Below are positions 36,432 through 46,800 of a stretch of 64,000 nt of DNA, piece by piece (within the stretch, counting starts at the first letter, position 1; each line of letters starts with the position of its first letter). Both the position numbers and the translations under genes were made by a program. Source of the stretch: Pirellulaceae bacterium (GTDB lineage Bacteria; Planctomycetota; Planctomycetia; Pirellulales; Pirellulaceae); NCBI GenBank assembly GCA_029243025.1, contig JAQWSU010000053.1:62001-126000 (forward strand). Reading direction: 5' to 3'. Under the pieces are notes generated by a model. The model made no database searches, was not told where the DNA came from, and saw only the letters and a list, made by a program, of their open reading frames with translations.

Positions 36432-37826
36432 CTACGTTTTGGGCAGCAGCGTTTGAATGCCGCTGGATAGTATCGAGTCCATCTCTGGCCCGCACATAGC
36501 AACGCTGACGGCATAGCCTCCTTGAGGATAGGCCTCCTCAGTGGGGATATACCAGGGACCGCCATCGCCATAGGCCGCACAGGCGATGAAACGGTTGGGC
36601 GCTGCGGCTTGAGCGCGAAGTTGGTATTCAATGAAACACTCGGCCGGCAGGTGCATTAGAGAAACGTCGTTTACGTGTAACGAACTGAGTGTGATCGGGA
36701 GCCGTGCATTGATACGGCGGATGAACGCGACCGCGTACGAAGGTCGATTTCGTGAGACAATCTTGTTTTCACGATTTGAAATTCCGGCCATCAGCTCCGA
36801 CTCATCGAAATTCGGATTGAGGGGTGGCAAAATGTCGTGAGTTTGCCATGCGAGTTGGCGGATAGGTTGCGGGTTCAGGTCGGCTTCAGAAGTGACGATA
36901 CCGTCGAATATTCTTTGAGTCAGGTCAACACGAGCTTGCTTTGAACCATCGTTGTACTTGCCTGCACCGATGTTGCCACCACAGCCGTTGAAATAAAGAT
37001 GAAGACAGTCTGGCTCTTGGCTTTGTCTTTGCTTTCGAGCCAACCCACAAAAGTCCGCGCTAACCCTCCCGTCACCATAGTAGCTCATCGGGTGACACGC
37101 ATAGAAATGGGAGGCGACTAGTTTTTTGTCTCCGTTGTAAAAAGCGATCGTTTTTAGCATTGGGTCAATCAGTCCTTCTGGGTACCGATGATGCTTGGGG
37201 TCGCGCGACGAACTGCCTCGCTGCGAAATTAGTTTTCCGTCCAGACCGATGATGCGTCGGTTACTCGCAACTTTCGAGACTCTCGCTTCACCACGCCCGA
37301 TATGAGTCACGGGAACCGTTTCTGCGATCGCTTGACTGACCGCCTTGCGAGCTGCAGTGAGGCAAGTCTGGAAAAATTGGGGCTCGATGATGTGTGGCAA
37401 ATCTCCTTGTTCTAGAATGATCTGCTCGGCGTCCATACAGGCGAATGGAGCGTTGTGTTGATGGACACATTGCACGGCAACACGATCGATGGATGTTCCC
37501 GCTGCATCCGCCAAAGCCTGTCGCCATTGCCGATGAGCCGAGTTGAGTAATCCGGTCCAATCAACCGCGCAGATCACGATCGGCTTGCCCGCACCCAGCA
37601 GAACGTATCCAACTGCTTCCAGTGGGTCGTCGATGCCGGTCACCGGTTTGATCCAACCTCCACACAACGAATGTCCCGCGGGTGGCGTGACGTCAAATCG
37701 GAACCTGCCCAGCCGCAGGTTTTCGGTTGAGTCGGCTGCCGACATCGGCTGGGAGGCGATCACATGAGCCAGTCCGGTGCCCGCCGTAACGGTAACGAAC
37801 TGGCGACGATTGATTCCGATCTGCAT
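36432..37826 (-). CDS. Neutral ceramidase-like protein, Tat-exported
   Basis: The 464-residue protein (ATG 37826) opens with a Tat signal (GINRRQFVTVTAGTGLAHVIAS). It has the order of the neutral/alkaline ceramidase N-terminal domain: FRFDVTPPAGHSLCGGW, VGYVLLGAGKPIVICAVDWTG, VAVQCVHQHNAPF with metal-binding His residues, SHFYACHPMSYYGDGRVSADF, and YFNGCGGNIGAGKYND. True ceramidases hydrolyse N-acyl sphingosines, while planctomycete relatives are numerous and untested. The usual C-terminal Ig-like domain is missing, as is typical here. An upstream ATG at 37847 would only add seven residues before the Tat signal. Confidence 0.85.
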   Translation of the reverse strand: MQIGINRRQFVTVTAGTGLAHVIASQPMSAADSTENLRLGRFRFDVTPPAGHSLCGGWIKPVTGIDDPLEAVGYVLLGAGKPIVICAVDWTGLLNSAHRQWRQALADAAGTSIDRVAVQCVHQHNAPFACMDAEQIILEQGDLPHIIEPQFFQTCLTAARKAVSQAIAETVPVTHIGRGEARVSKVASNRRIIGLDGKLISQRGSSSRDPKHHRYPEGLIDPMLKTIAFYNGDKKLVASHFYACHPMSYYGDGRVSADFCGLARKQRQSQEPDCLHLYFNGCGGNIGAGKYNDGSKQARVDLTQRIFDGIVTSEADLNPQPIRQLAWQTHDILPPLNPNFDESELMAGISNRENKIVSRNRPSYAVAFIRRINARLPITLSSLHVNDVSLMHLPAECFIEYQLRAQAAAPNRFIACAAYGDGGPWYIPTEEAYPQGGYAVSVAMCGPEMDSILSSGIQTLLPKT

Positions 37827-37847
37827 GATCTTGGTTCCTCGAGACAA

Positions 37848-38321
37848 CGGGATTCAAAGGCGAATCTAGTTTCATCATGATCGTTCCTGAGCCAAACCGC
37901 AAATGATGGAGCGATTTCTCCCGCACCCAAGGGGTAGGTACAGGAGTGAACCGATGGAAACGATGCCCTGGCGTTGCCAACCGAGCGTCCGATGACTGGT
38001 AAAGAATATGAGCTGTGAAAGTTCGAACCCATGCATTGGTGATTGGGGCGGAGCCTGCCGAAGAGTCAATGTGAGCTGACCGGTTTTTTAATCTCGATTT
38101 TCGTACACCACTCAACTGTGTTGCAAAAAGGGATGATCGTTGTAACGAATAAATCGGCTGGCAATAAGTCTCTAGATTCCGCGCCAAATCGCTGACGAAA
38201 TGGCCAGGATGTATTAGTTTTCAGAGAACTTGGGCATTTTGCTGGCGTGTTTCCGCCTAGTTGGAGCTAGTGTTAATTAGTTCATTCCTTACGAAGCGTC
38301 GTCGCGCTTGAAGTAGCTGCC
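37848..38321. other. 474-base divergent intergenic region
   Basis: Lies between the ceramidase-like gene and the AT–ACP–monooxygenase gene, so both promoters should be here. Nothing further was recognised. Confidence 0.4.
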
Positions 38322-40856
38322 ATGATTAGAGTTTTTACTTCTTCGAATCTCTGTTTCCTTTTTTCTGGTCAGGGTACGGTATGGGGTAAGGCCACTCGTT
38401 CACTGTATGAAGCTTGGCCACTTTATGCTGAACAGTTGGATGCTTGCCTGGAGAAATCGGACAATTGGCTGGATTTAGATCTGCGAAAAGTTCTTTTCGC
38501 TCAGGCTGACAGTTTTCGAGATTCGGATTCGATCTATCAACAAACGGTTTTCGTCCAGCCAGCCCTGTTCGTGATAGAATACGCGCTCAGTCAAGCCTTA
38601 ATGGAAATAGGAGTCGATCCGTCTGGCTTTGTTGGCCACAGTGTGGGTGAATATGTGGCTGCTTGTCTGGCCGGAGTTTTCTCGTTTGATACAGGCCTAG
38701 AAATTGTGGCCAAGCGAGGACAGTTGATTCAGGAAATGCCTCCTGGTGCGATGCTTGCTGCTGCTGTTTCCGTTGATGAAACGGAGCAATTTCTTTCTGA
38801 CAAGATTTCATTAGCTTCGATCAACGGACGTCGGCAGTGTGTGTTTTCCGGATGCCCGGATGGAATCGATCTACTCGCGAGACAATTGAAAACGCAAGGT
38901 ATTGCGGCAAAACGGCTCCCTGTGACGCGTGCTTTTCATTCGGCAATGCTTGACCCTGTCCTGGATCCCTTCCGAGAATTTGTTGGGAGCAAAGATCTGC
39001 AGCGACCTCTCCGCCCTTTCATTTCCTGTTTGCATGGGCGTTGGGCAGATCCGGATGAGGTTAGGCAGGCAGACTATTGGGTGCGTCAGATGCGAGAACC
39101 TGTTCAATTTTTGAGGGTGATTCAAGAATTGACCGCGAGACCTAACGTTTCATTCCTCGAAATCGGCTCAGCGGGTTCAATGTCCCAACTCGTTTCCGCC
39201 CATTTCGATAAGAGTGAAACATCGCGGTTTCTGACGACAAGTCCACCCTCGTATTCCGAAATGAGTGAAGTGAATCATCTGTTTGATGCTCTGAACCAAC
39301 TTCAAAAGCACGGCTTAGCAGTCGATCTGGAGCGATTTTCGAGCTTTGTGTTGTGTAAGGATTCTCAAAAATCCTCGATTGAGCATGACAAGAAGGAGGT
39401 TCAAAGGGGCGACCTCAATGACGACCAATCCGGAATAGATGCATTGGAGGAACAAGTTGCTGATTTGTTTTGTCGAATTCTTGGAATCGATGAGATCGAC
39501 AAGGACGAGAGTTTTTTGACGGCCGGTGGCAACTCGTTGATGGCGATGCAGGTCATTTCTCGAATTCGAGCAAGTCACGCCATTTCCATTCCTATCAGTA
39601 AGTTCTTTAAGGCGCCGACAGTCAGCGATGTGACTCGCTTGGCTTGCAATCTTCTACAGAAGAAGACTGGACGGGACAGTCCAAGGGGTGCTACCCCAAG
39701 TTCGGACAATAGGCGTTCAAGCCACATCGCTACCGTCGTAGAACCATTGCCTTCTGCTGAATCCGCGATGGACAATGGTCGGCGCGGTCAGCAGCAGGCT
39801 ATGCGTTTCAGTCTTTCTTTCTTTGCCGGCGACGAGAATGCAAACAGCGAAGATCGATATCGATCTTTGATGGAAGCTGCTCGGTTTGTGGATAAAGCTG
39901 GATTTTCCAGTATTTGGCTGCCCGAAAGGCATTTCAATAAATTCGGCGGCCTTTACCCGAGTCCAACTGTTTTAGGGGCTTCTATCGCGGCGATTACAAA
40001 ACAAATCCACATTCGCGGTGGGAGTGTCGTGGCGCCACTGCACCATCCGATCAGGATCGCTGAGGAATGGTCGGTCGTCGACAATCTTTCGAAAGGTCGA
40101 GTCGGCGTTGCGTTTGGGAGTGGATTTCATCCGAATGACTTTGTGTTTGCTCCCGATGCTTTCGGCAATCGTAAAGAACGGATGTTTGAAACAATCGCTT
40201 CCGTGCAAAACCTCTGGCAAGGTGGTACGTATCAAGGATGTTCCGGGTCGGGCGACAGGGTTGAAGTTCAAATCTTTCCCCGTCCCTATTCAAGTCAACT
40301 ACCCATTTGGCTCACGACTTCTCGCAGTGCGGAGACCTTTACTGAAGCAGGGCAGCTTAACGCCGGTATCTTGACTTCGCTCTTGCGACTTTCTGTCGCC
40401 GAATTAAAGGAACGGATTGGCTTGTACCGCAAGTCGCTGGAAGAAAACGGGTATGACCCACGTGCTGGACACGTCACTCTGATGCTTCATACGTTTCTTT
40501 CCACGAGTCCGAACGATGCACGCTCTCAGGTCGAAGTTCCTTTGAGGGCTTATCTGCGAAGCCACATGGAGCATACAAAGGCCGTTTCTTTTGGCAAAGT
40601 CATCGATGCGAATGATGCTCGCCTGAGTCCAGAGGAGGAGGAAATGCTACTCGACTATGCTCTCGATCGATATCTCGAAACAAGTTCACTCATTGGTACA
40701 GAAGAATCATGCTTCGACACCGTGACGCAACTTAAGCGGATTGGCGTTGATGAAATTGCCTGCTTGGTGGATTTCGGTGTTGAGCATGCATCTCTGATGT
40801 CGAGCCTTCAGCACTTGCAACGGCTGCGATCACGAATCGAGCTTTCCAACGAGTAA
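38322..40856 (+). CDS. Free-standing AT–ACP–luciferase-like monooxygenase megasynthase module
   Basis: The 844-residue protein has three domains. Residues 1–330 are an acyltransferase with FLFSGQG, nucleophile S107 in GHSVGEY and H206 in RAFHS (malonyl-type motif). Residues about 375–445 are a carrier domain with DESFLTAGGNSLMAMQ, where S405 is the phosphopantetheine site. A 45-residue polar linker leads to residues about 494–835, a flavin-dependent luciferase-like monooxygenase of the MupA/Atu3671 natural-product type (FSSIWLPERHFNKFGGLYPSP, GRVGVAFGSGFHPNDFVF). No ketosynthase, adenylation or thioesterase is present, and no phosphopantetheinyl transferase gene lies nearby. It may hydroxylate a carrier-bound acyl group in trans. 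It is single-gene in appearance. Confidence 0.9.
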   Translation: MIRVFTSSNLCFLFSGQGTVWGKATRSLYEAWPLYAEQLDACLEKSDNWLDLDLRKVLFAQADSFRDSDSIYQQTVFVQPALFVIEYALSQALMEIGVDPSGFVGHSVGEYVAACLAGVFSFDTGLEIVAKRGQLIQEMPPGAMLAAAVSVDETEQFLSDKISLASINGRRQCVFSGCPDGIDLLARQLKTQGIAAKRLPVTRAFHSAMLDPVLDPFREFVGSKDLQRPLRPFISCLHGRWADPDEVRQADYWVRQMREPVQFLRVIQELTARPNVSFLEIGSAGSMSQLVSAHFDKSETSRFLTTSPPSYSEMSEVNHLFDALNQLQKHGLAVDLERFSSFVLCKDSQKSSIEHDKKEVQRGDLNDDQSGIDALEEQVADLFCRILGIDEIDKDESFLTAGGNSLMAMQVISRIRASHAISIPISKFFKAPTVSDVTRLACNLLQKKTGRDSPRGATPSSDNRRSSHIATVVEPLPSAESAMDNGRRGQQQAMRFSLSFFAGDENANSEDRYRSLMEAARFVDKAGFSSIWLPERHFNKFGGLYPSPTVLGASIAAITKQIHIRGGSVVAPLHHPIRIAEEWSVVDNLSKGRVGVAFGSGFHPNDFVFAPDAFGNRKERMFETIASVQNLWQGGTYQGCSGSGDRVEVQIFPRPYSSQLPIWLTTSRSAETFTEAGQLNAGILTSLLRLSVAELKERIGLYRKSLEENGYDPRAGHVTLMLHTFLSTSPNDARSQVEVPLRAYLRSHMEHTKAVSFGKVIDANDARLSPEEEEMLLDYALDRYLETSSLIGTEESCFDTVTQLKRIGVDEIACLVDFGVEHASLMSSLQHLQRLRSRIELSNE

Positions 40857-41100
40857 AAGCTGCCTGGTATTCAACGAACTGCCATGGGTTTTCTGGCTTC
40901 CCTGGAATCGTGGCTGTTCAACTGTTATAGTCGCGAACTCTGATCTGCAGACAATGCGGCCGCAGCATTTATGGCATTGGCCAATTTGCCACACGAGGCA
41001 GGTGAACGCCTGATAAATGTGCACAAGAGGCATGATACACACGACCGACGCGTGGATAGGCACCAGCAAAATTCCCGTAAATTCTAAGGACATTAAGAGC

Positions 41101-41589
41101 ATGAAAACTAACGTCACTGTCGTACTGATTTTTGCCTGTCTTGCTACCAGTGCTTTGGCTCAAGACGCCAATAAAAAAAAGGCCGCTAAGAAAGCACAGA
41201 GAGACAAGATTCTAGTCGAAGTGACAGACGTACTCGAACAATGGAAGACGGCGTTCAACGCAAAAGATGCGGAGGCCCTTTCCAAGCTTTACGACCTGAA
41301 GGCCGATGTGATTTATGACGATGACGTTCATCATCGCAGCAGAAAATCATTGCTGAAAAGATTCGAGGAGGAATTTGGTAAAGACGGTGCTGTACAACAG
41401 GAAATTACCGAGGTGGATCGCAAGATTCTTTCGCCCCGCATTGTTGTTGAGACAGGCGTTTGGAAAAACACCGGTAGCACCGACAAATCACGAGCAGATC
41501 GTGGGCGCTACAGTTGCATCTTGGTCAAGAAAAAAGGCAAATGGCTGATTGTTCAGGATCGAGGTTGGGCTCAACCAGCCAAAAAGTAA
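41101..41589 (+). CDS. Exported SnoaL/DUF4440-like protein
   Basis: The 162-residue product starts at ATG 41101, giving a good signal peptide (MKTNVTVVLIFACLATSALAQ) followed by a lysine-rich spacer. The body (VTDVLEQWKTAFNAKDAEALSKLYD … RKILSPRIVVETGVWKN … YSCILVKKKGKWLIVQDRGW) has the cone-shaped NTF2-like fold pattern of SnoaL/DUF4440 proteins. These can be small isomerases or ligand-binding proteins. The function is unknown. A longer frame from 41017 lacks a sensible leader. It is close behind the AT–ACP gene but has its own leader region of about 240 bases. Confidence 0.8.
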   Translation: MKTNVTVVLIFACLATSALAQDANKKKAAKKAQRDKILVEVTDVLEQWKTAFNAKDAEALSKLYDLKADVIYDDDVHHRSRKSLLKRFEEEFGKDGAVQQEITEVDRKILSPRIVVETGVWKNTGSTDKSRADRGRYSCILVKKKGKWLIVQDRGWAQPAKK

Positions 41590-41821
41590 TCAGGAGAATT
41601 ATGCCAGTTTGTTCACTCCATCCGGCTCCTGCGACACATGCTTGAGTTCGTCGAATTCGCGTCGTAAGGCATCGACACGACGGCAAGAAGATGCATCGGC
41701 GGTAGGACAAGGTAAAGCAGGGATATGAATGATGAATTTCAAAAGCTGCGCCGGTGGATCGCATAGGACCCGAAGTCGTTCGCAACGCCGATTTATCGAT
41801 GACCGCTAATGGCGGGGCGCA

Positions 41822-42289
41822 TCATTCCGCAATCTTTAAATCGCCAATTTCGTGACGTTTCCCATCCGGATCCCGGTAATAAACTGTGTACTGTCCTTGA
41901 GAAGCCTCAGGTAGAACGAGTCGACGACCCTTCTCTGGGTTCGTGTCAGTATGGACTGACGTGATGACCGTCATTTCAATTTGGTTGTCTGCGACTGTCG
42001 TCTTCACATCGATCGGAACAATCGCAGAATTTTGCTGCCAATCACCGCCAATGTACTTCATCGGAATAAGAATCTGTCCGTCTTGAGACGCGGGATCGCC
42101 GAGCTTAATTTGGCCGACGTAGGCGAGCGGTTTTGCCTCTCGGGTAATCGTTCGAACGGTCGCGTCACAACCTGCAAGCACGACGATAGCCACGGCGGTA
42201 AGCAAACTCAGCGAGTTTATCCTCGAGTTTTGACTCGGGTGCTGGCTTCGCGCCGGCAGCGTTCCGTTGTCGGCAACTGCTCGATCCAA
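41822..42289 (-). CDS. Small lipoprotein, unknown function
   Basis: The 155-residue protein has an unusually long N-terminal region before the hydrophobic stretch LSLLTAVAIVVLAGC, whose LAGC lipobox places the lipid-modified cysteine at about residue 41. The mature part is rich in strands (LIPMKYIGGDWQQ, IEMTVITSVHTDTN, YTVYYRDPDGKRHEIGDLKI) and looks like a compact beta domain. I do not recognise the family. The listed ATG 42289 may be too far upstream, but no better ATG lies near the signal segment. It is convergent with the SnoaL-like gene. Confidence 0.7.
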   Translation of the reverse strand: MDRAVADNGTLPARSQHPSQNSRINSLSLLTAVAIVVLAGCDATVRTITREAKPLAYVGQIKLGDPASQDGQILIPMKYIGGDWQQNSAIVPIDVKTTVADNQIEMTVITSVHTDTNPEKGRRLVLPEASQGQYTVYYRDPDGKRHEIGDLKIAE

Positions 42290-42619
42290 ATTAATTACTA
42301 GCTGACCTGCGATTATTTTTTGCGAAATGATGGTACTCCTTGATTCTAACGCTGCGAGGATTGACGGCGAAGCTTAAGGCTTTGGCTGCAAGGCAGCAAG
42401 TGTTTATTGAGCCGCCGGCAATTCGTGATGGCTGTTGTTGCGTTCCCTGAAGACTTTCGTTCGATCCGTCGAATTGTTGGGGAAAATACTGTCCATTTCT
42501 GGAGTTTAAAGGCATGTGCGAGGGAGATTCCCTTGAGCATGGGCAATGAATTGGAGTTTTATCGAGCTGTCAACTAAAATATCAGCTCACGTTGTTTCAC
42601 TCTAGGCTGAGAATTTGTA
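42290..42619. other. 330-base divergent intergenic region
   Basis: Between the lipoprotein and DUF1552 genes; it should carry both promoters. No repeat or RNA gene was seen. Confidence 0.4.
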
Positions 42620-43882
42620 ATGCGAACAGTCCTTGATCGACGAACTTTGCTTCGTGGCGCCGGCGTGGCAATTGGCTTGCCGATGTTGGAGGCGATGGTC
42701 CCATCTGCAAGAGCGGCCGAAGCAAAACGACCCATCAAGCGATTTGTCTGTCTTTCCAATAATTATGGCGTTTACCGGAAGGCGTTTTTTCCCAACAGTG
42801 AGCAAGCCGGCGCTAGCTACGAAATGCCGGAGACCCTTCAGCCGTTGGAACGCCATCGTGAGCAATTAACCGTTTTTTCGAATCTGGATCACGGCAATAC
42901 GATTGGTCATCAGGGCGTGCCTGTGTTACTGAGTGGTGTGCGTCCACACCTTGCCACGCACTTTTCCGAAGGCAATATCAGTGTTGATCAGAAGATTGCC
43001 GAGTATGAGGGCGCTGCCACGCGTTTTCCGTCGATGACGGTCCGCGTGAATGAGTCGAATTTTGTCAGCTTTACTCGGACAGGAGTTCAAGTTCCTGCCA
43101 TCGACCTGCGGAAAATGTATCGGGCGTTATTTCTGGAGGAGTCTTCGGAAAAGAAAGCGAGTGTTTCAGATCGCCTGAAACGGCGACATAGCATTTTGGA
43201 TGTTGTGCTCGATAAGGCAAAGTCTGTTCACCAGGATCTAGGGAAACGTGATCAACAGAAGTTTGCCGAATACTTAGACGCCGTTCGTACGCTGGAAAAG
43301 AAAATCGAACAGCAGCAGCCCTGGTTGGATCGCCCAAAACCGACAACCGACCGCTCCGAACCGGTACAGGGGAGAGGCACCGAGGCAGATCTGAAAGCGA
43401 CGGTTGAGTTGATCGCTTTGGCCTTTCAGACGGATGCCACTCGCGCGATTACGCTTTCATCCGGGTTTGCGAATGGTGACTTTGGATTGAGTGGTGGTTA
43501 TCACGGTTTTTCTCATCATGGAGAGCGGCCTGACCATATCGCCGCGCTCAAGCTGATCGAGAATAACAAAATGCGTCAGATGGCGCACCTGATTGATTTG
43601 CTCAAAGCACAGGAAGACTTGATCAATGGCGGAACGTTGCTGGATCATACTACCGTCATGTTTGGCTGCGGTATGGCGACTGGCCCCCATTCGACAAAAA
43701 ATTTGCCTTTGTTATTGGCAGGTGGAGGTTTCCAGCATGGTGAGCACAAGGTTTATTCGGCAGAAGATTCTCGCCGCGTGCCTGCTGCGAACCTGCTGTT
43801 GTCGATTCTTCAGCATCACGGTCTTGAGATTGATCAATTCGGATCGAGCACCGGAGCGCTGCCGGATTTCGATTGGAGTTAA
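42620..43882 (+). CDS. DUF1552 protein, Tat-exported
   Basis: The 420-residue protein begins with a Tat signal (LDRRTLLRGAGVAIGLPMLEAM). It carries typical DUF1552 segments: RFVCLSNNYGVYRKAFFP, LTVFSNLDHGNTIGHQGVP, TRAITLSSGFANGD, SGGYHGFSHHGERPDHI and TTVMFGCGMATGPHSTKNLPLLLAGGG. DUF1552 is a distant relative of DUF1501 with a probable metal-binding alkaline-phosphatase-type fold and no assigned activity. Its stop (TAA, 43880–43882) directly abuts the TTG start of the DUF1592 cytochrome, the usual partner, so the two are surely co-transcribed. Confidence 0.9.
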   Translation: MRTVLDRRTLLRGAGVAIGLPMLEAMVPSARAAEAKRPIKRFVCLSNNYGVYRKAFFPNSEQAGASYEMPETLQPLERHREQLTVFSNLDHGNTIGHQGVPVLLSGVRPHLATHFSEGNISVDQKIAEYEGAATRFPSMTVRVNESNFVSFTRTGVQVPAIDLRKMYRALFLEESSEKKASVSDRLKRRHSILDVVLDKAKSVHQDLGKRDQQKFAEYLDAVRTLEKKIEQQQPWLDRPKPTTDRSEPVQGRGTEADLKATVELIALAFQTDATRAITLSSGFANGDFGLSGGYHGFSHHGERPDHIAALKLIENNKMRQMAHLIDLLKAQEDLINGGTLLDHTTVMFGCGMATGPHSTKNLPLLLAGGGFQHGEHKVYSAEDSRRVPAANLLLSILQHHGLEIDQFGSSTGALPDFDWS

Positions 43883-46800
43883 TTGCGCGTGCGAATGTTG
43901 CTCGTTACGATTCTGGTGATCCTGTCATGCAGTGGAACGCACGCCGAACCAGTCGATGTGGTACGGCCATTTCTTGAGAAACACTGTTTTTCATGCCACG
44001 GTGCCGATAAGCAAGAAAACGATCTGCGTGTTGATACGTTGGCGGTGGATCTTTCTGATGTTGAAACGTTGAGACGCTGGCAAGGGATTTTGGATCAACT
44101 CAATCTGGGCGAGATGCCTCCTGAAAGCGAACCGACGCCGGACGCGTCGCGGCAAGCCGAGGTGATTGATTTGCTGACGCAGCGATTGCGTAAGGCTTAC
44201 GCCGCCCGTCGCAGTACCGGTGGAAAAACGGTTACACGCCGTTTAAATCGATTTGAGTTGCGGAACACGGTACGCGATCTGTTGTACATCAACGATCCGG
44301 AAATGCGAGTTGGAAACGTCGCCCGTTTGGTCGACAACAATGGCAACGGTAGCGTCGAAAATACGAGCAACGATCCTTTTCGATCTTTTCCGGGGGATGA
44401 GGTGGAACAGGGCTTCGACAACATCGGCAATCGCTTGGTGATGTCCGATTTTCTCCTGAACCTAATGTTTGACGCGAGCGAGGAAAGTCTCTTACTTGCA
44501 ACGGAAGCAGGTCCACGTCCCAAGGTGCCGACTCGAAACCTGACCGGACATATTGTGAAGAAGCCGCGCGGAGACCTCGAACGAATCGCTCGCGAGGTCC
44601 AGCCAGATTGGGACACGTTTTATCGACGCGAGACGATTACACCCGATGAGTTACGGGGCGGTGTGGGTACCTCTTGTCGTTATCGCATCACCGTTGAAAT
44701 CTCCAGCCAGAATCAGCAGCATCCCTGGGGGCAGATGGTCACTGCCAGTCAGGATGAGCCAATGCGAATTCAGTTGCGACTGTTTAAAACCAGAACACGT
44801 AACGATCACATTTCACTGCAGACGTTCGAGGTTCCAGGGGATGGTCAAAAGCGAACTTTTACCGTTGAGTGTTGGATCGACACTCGCTGGACACCACAGC
44901 TGATCTGGGAAAATGGGCCTACGGATCGTGAGGCTCGCAGCGACTCGATTGTGAAGACATTTCTGTCAGACAAGTATCGTACGCCGCCCGATCGTAAACA
45001 GATTACAGATAACGAGAAGTACAAAGAAGCTCGGCAACAGTGGTCCCGCGAGATGGCCGTGGGGGCGCTGGAAGATTATCGTGGCCCCAGCGTGCAAATC
45101 CATCGTCTGAGTTTGGAGCCCCTCATTGATGAGTGGCCACCGCAGAGCCACACTGCACTCTATGGGAGTGGTCACACTGCTTCTGGTCAGCGGGAGGAAG
45201 ATTCGATCGAGCCGCTCCTGCTGCGTTTTGCCGAGCGTGCTTTTCGCCGACCCGTTACAGCGGCAGAAATCTCGCCGATTGTAGAACTGGTTCGCTCGCG
45301 ATTAAAGCCTCAATCCAGGCCAGAACCAAAGGCGATACAGAAGCTTCGTTATCGTGCTTATCAGGGGAAGTGGTCGAAATTGCCCGACTTCTCACAGCTG
45401 AATCCGGAAAACGAAGGATTGGCGGCTAGCGGTTTGATCGACATTCGTCTGGCTGGTCGTGATGACTATTTTGGACTGGTCTTCGAGGGGCAGCTTGTTG
45501 TGAAGCAGGCGGGTGAATACACGTTTCAGTTGGCCTCTGACGATGGAGCTCGCATGCTTGTCGACGGGCGGCAGGTGATTGAGCACGACGGTCTGCATGG
45601 CGCCTCGCAAAAAAAAGGCAAGTTGAAGCTCGAACCGGGAATTTCTTCATTGTACGTCGAGTACTTTGCTTATGGCCGTCCTAATCGCTTTCATGCTTCC
45701 TGGAGCGGACCTGGATTTCAAGATGTTCCGCTTGCCGTCAAAGAGAACTCAAGTAAGAAGCCGGTGAGTTTAGATCGTGAGACAGCTCGCCGGATCAAAG
45801 CCTTGCAGGCCGGTTACACGGCGATTCTGTGTTCACCCGATTTTCTGTACTTGCGAGAATCTGGTGGTCCCTTGACTAGCTTTGAGATTGCGTCGCGCAT
45901 GAGTTACTTTCTGTGGTCGTCCATGCCTGACAAAGAACTGTTTGAATTAGCGAGGACCGATCGCCTGACAGATCCTCAGGTGCGTCGCCAACAGGTCGAC
46001 CGAATGCTTGCTGATGATCGAAGTGCTGCCTTTACGAGACACTTTACAGAACGCTGGCTGCGACTCGATAAGCTGGCGGAGACGCCGCCCGAATTGACCG
46101 GGCCGTTTCGAGTCTATTGGGATCGACGCTTGGAACCGCAAATTGTTGCCCAAACGGATGCCTACTTTGCAGATTTGGTGAAAACGAATGGACCGTTGCG
46201 GCTGCTGATTGATTCCGATTACACCTTTTTGAATGAAGCCATCGCTTCGGTGTTCTACAACCGAAAAGATGTTCGCGGTGAATCGTTGCGAAAGGTAGTG
46301 ACAAACGATCGGCGTCGAGGCGGTATCTTAACACAGCCCAGTGTGATGACCGCCACAGCGAATGGTGTCGATACCTCACCGGTTAAGCGGGGAGTCTGGG
46401 TGTTGGAAAGTATCTTGGGGATGCCTCCTTCACCTCCTCCGCCCGATGTGGAACCGCTCTCGCCCGATTTGCGGAATGCGAAGACGATTAGCGAACAACT
46501 GAAGATCCACCGCCAGCAAGAGGTCTGCAATCGGTGTCACCGAAAAATCGACCCCTTGGGCTTCGCGTTCGAAAACTTTGATCCCATTGGTCGTTGGCGC
46601 GAACGATACCCGAAGGGCGGCCCCCCGATTGACGCATCGACGACGATGGCAAACGATCGTGAAGTGATGAATGTCGTGGAACTCAAGCAACTGCTGCTGG
46701 AACGCGAAGGTCAGGTGGCTCGCTGCCTCACGGAAAAGATGTTGACCTATGCAACAGGCCGATTGCTTGAGCCAACCGATCGCGGCGAGGTTGATGCGAT

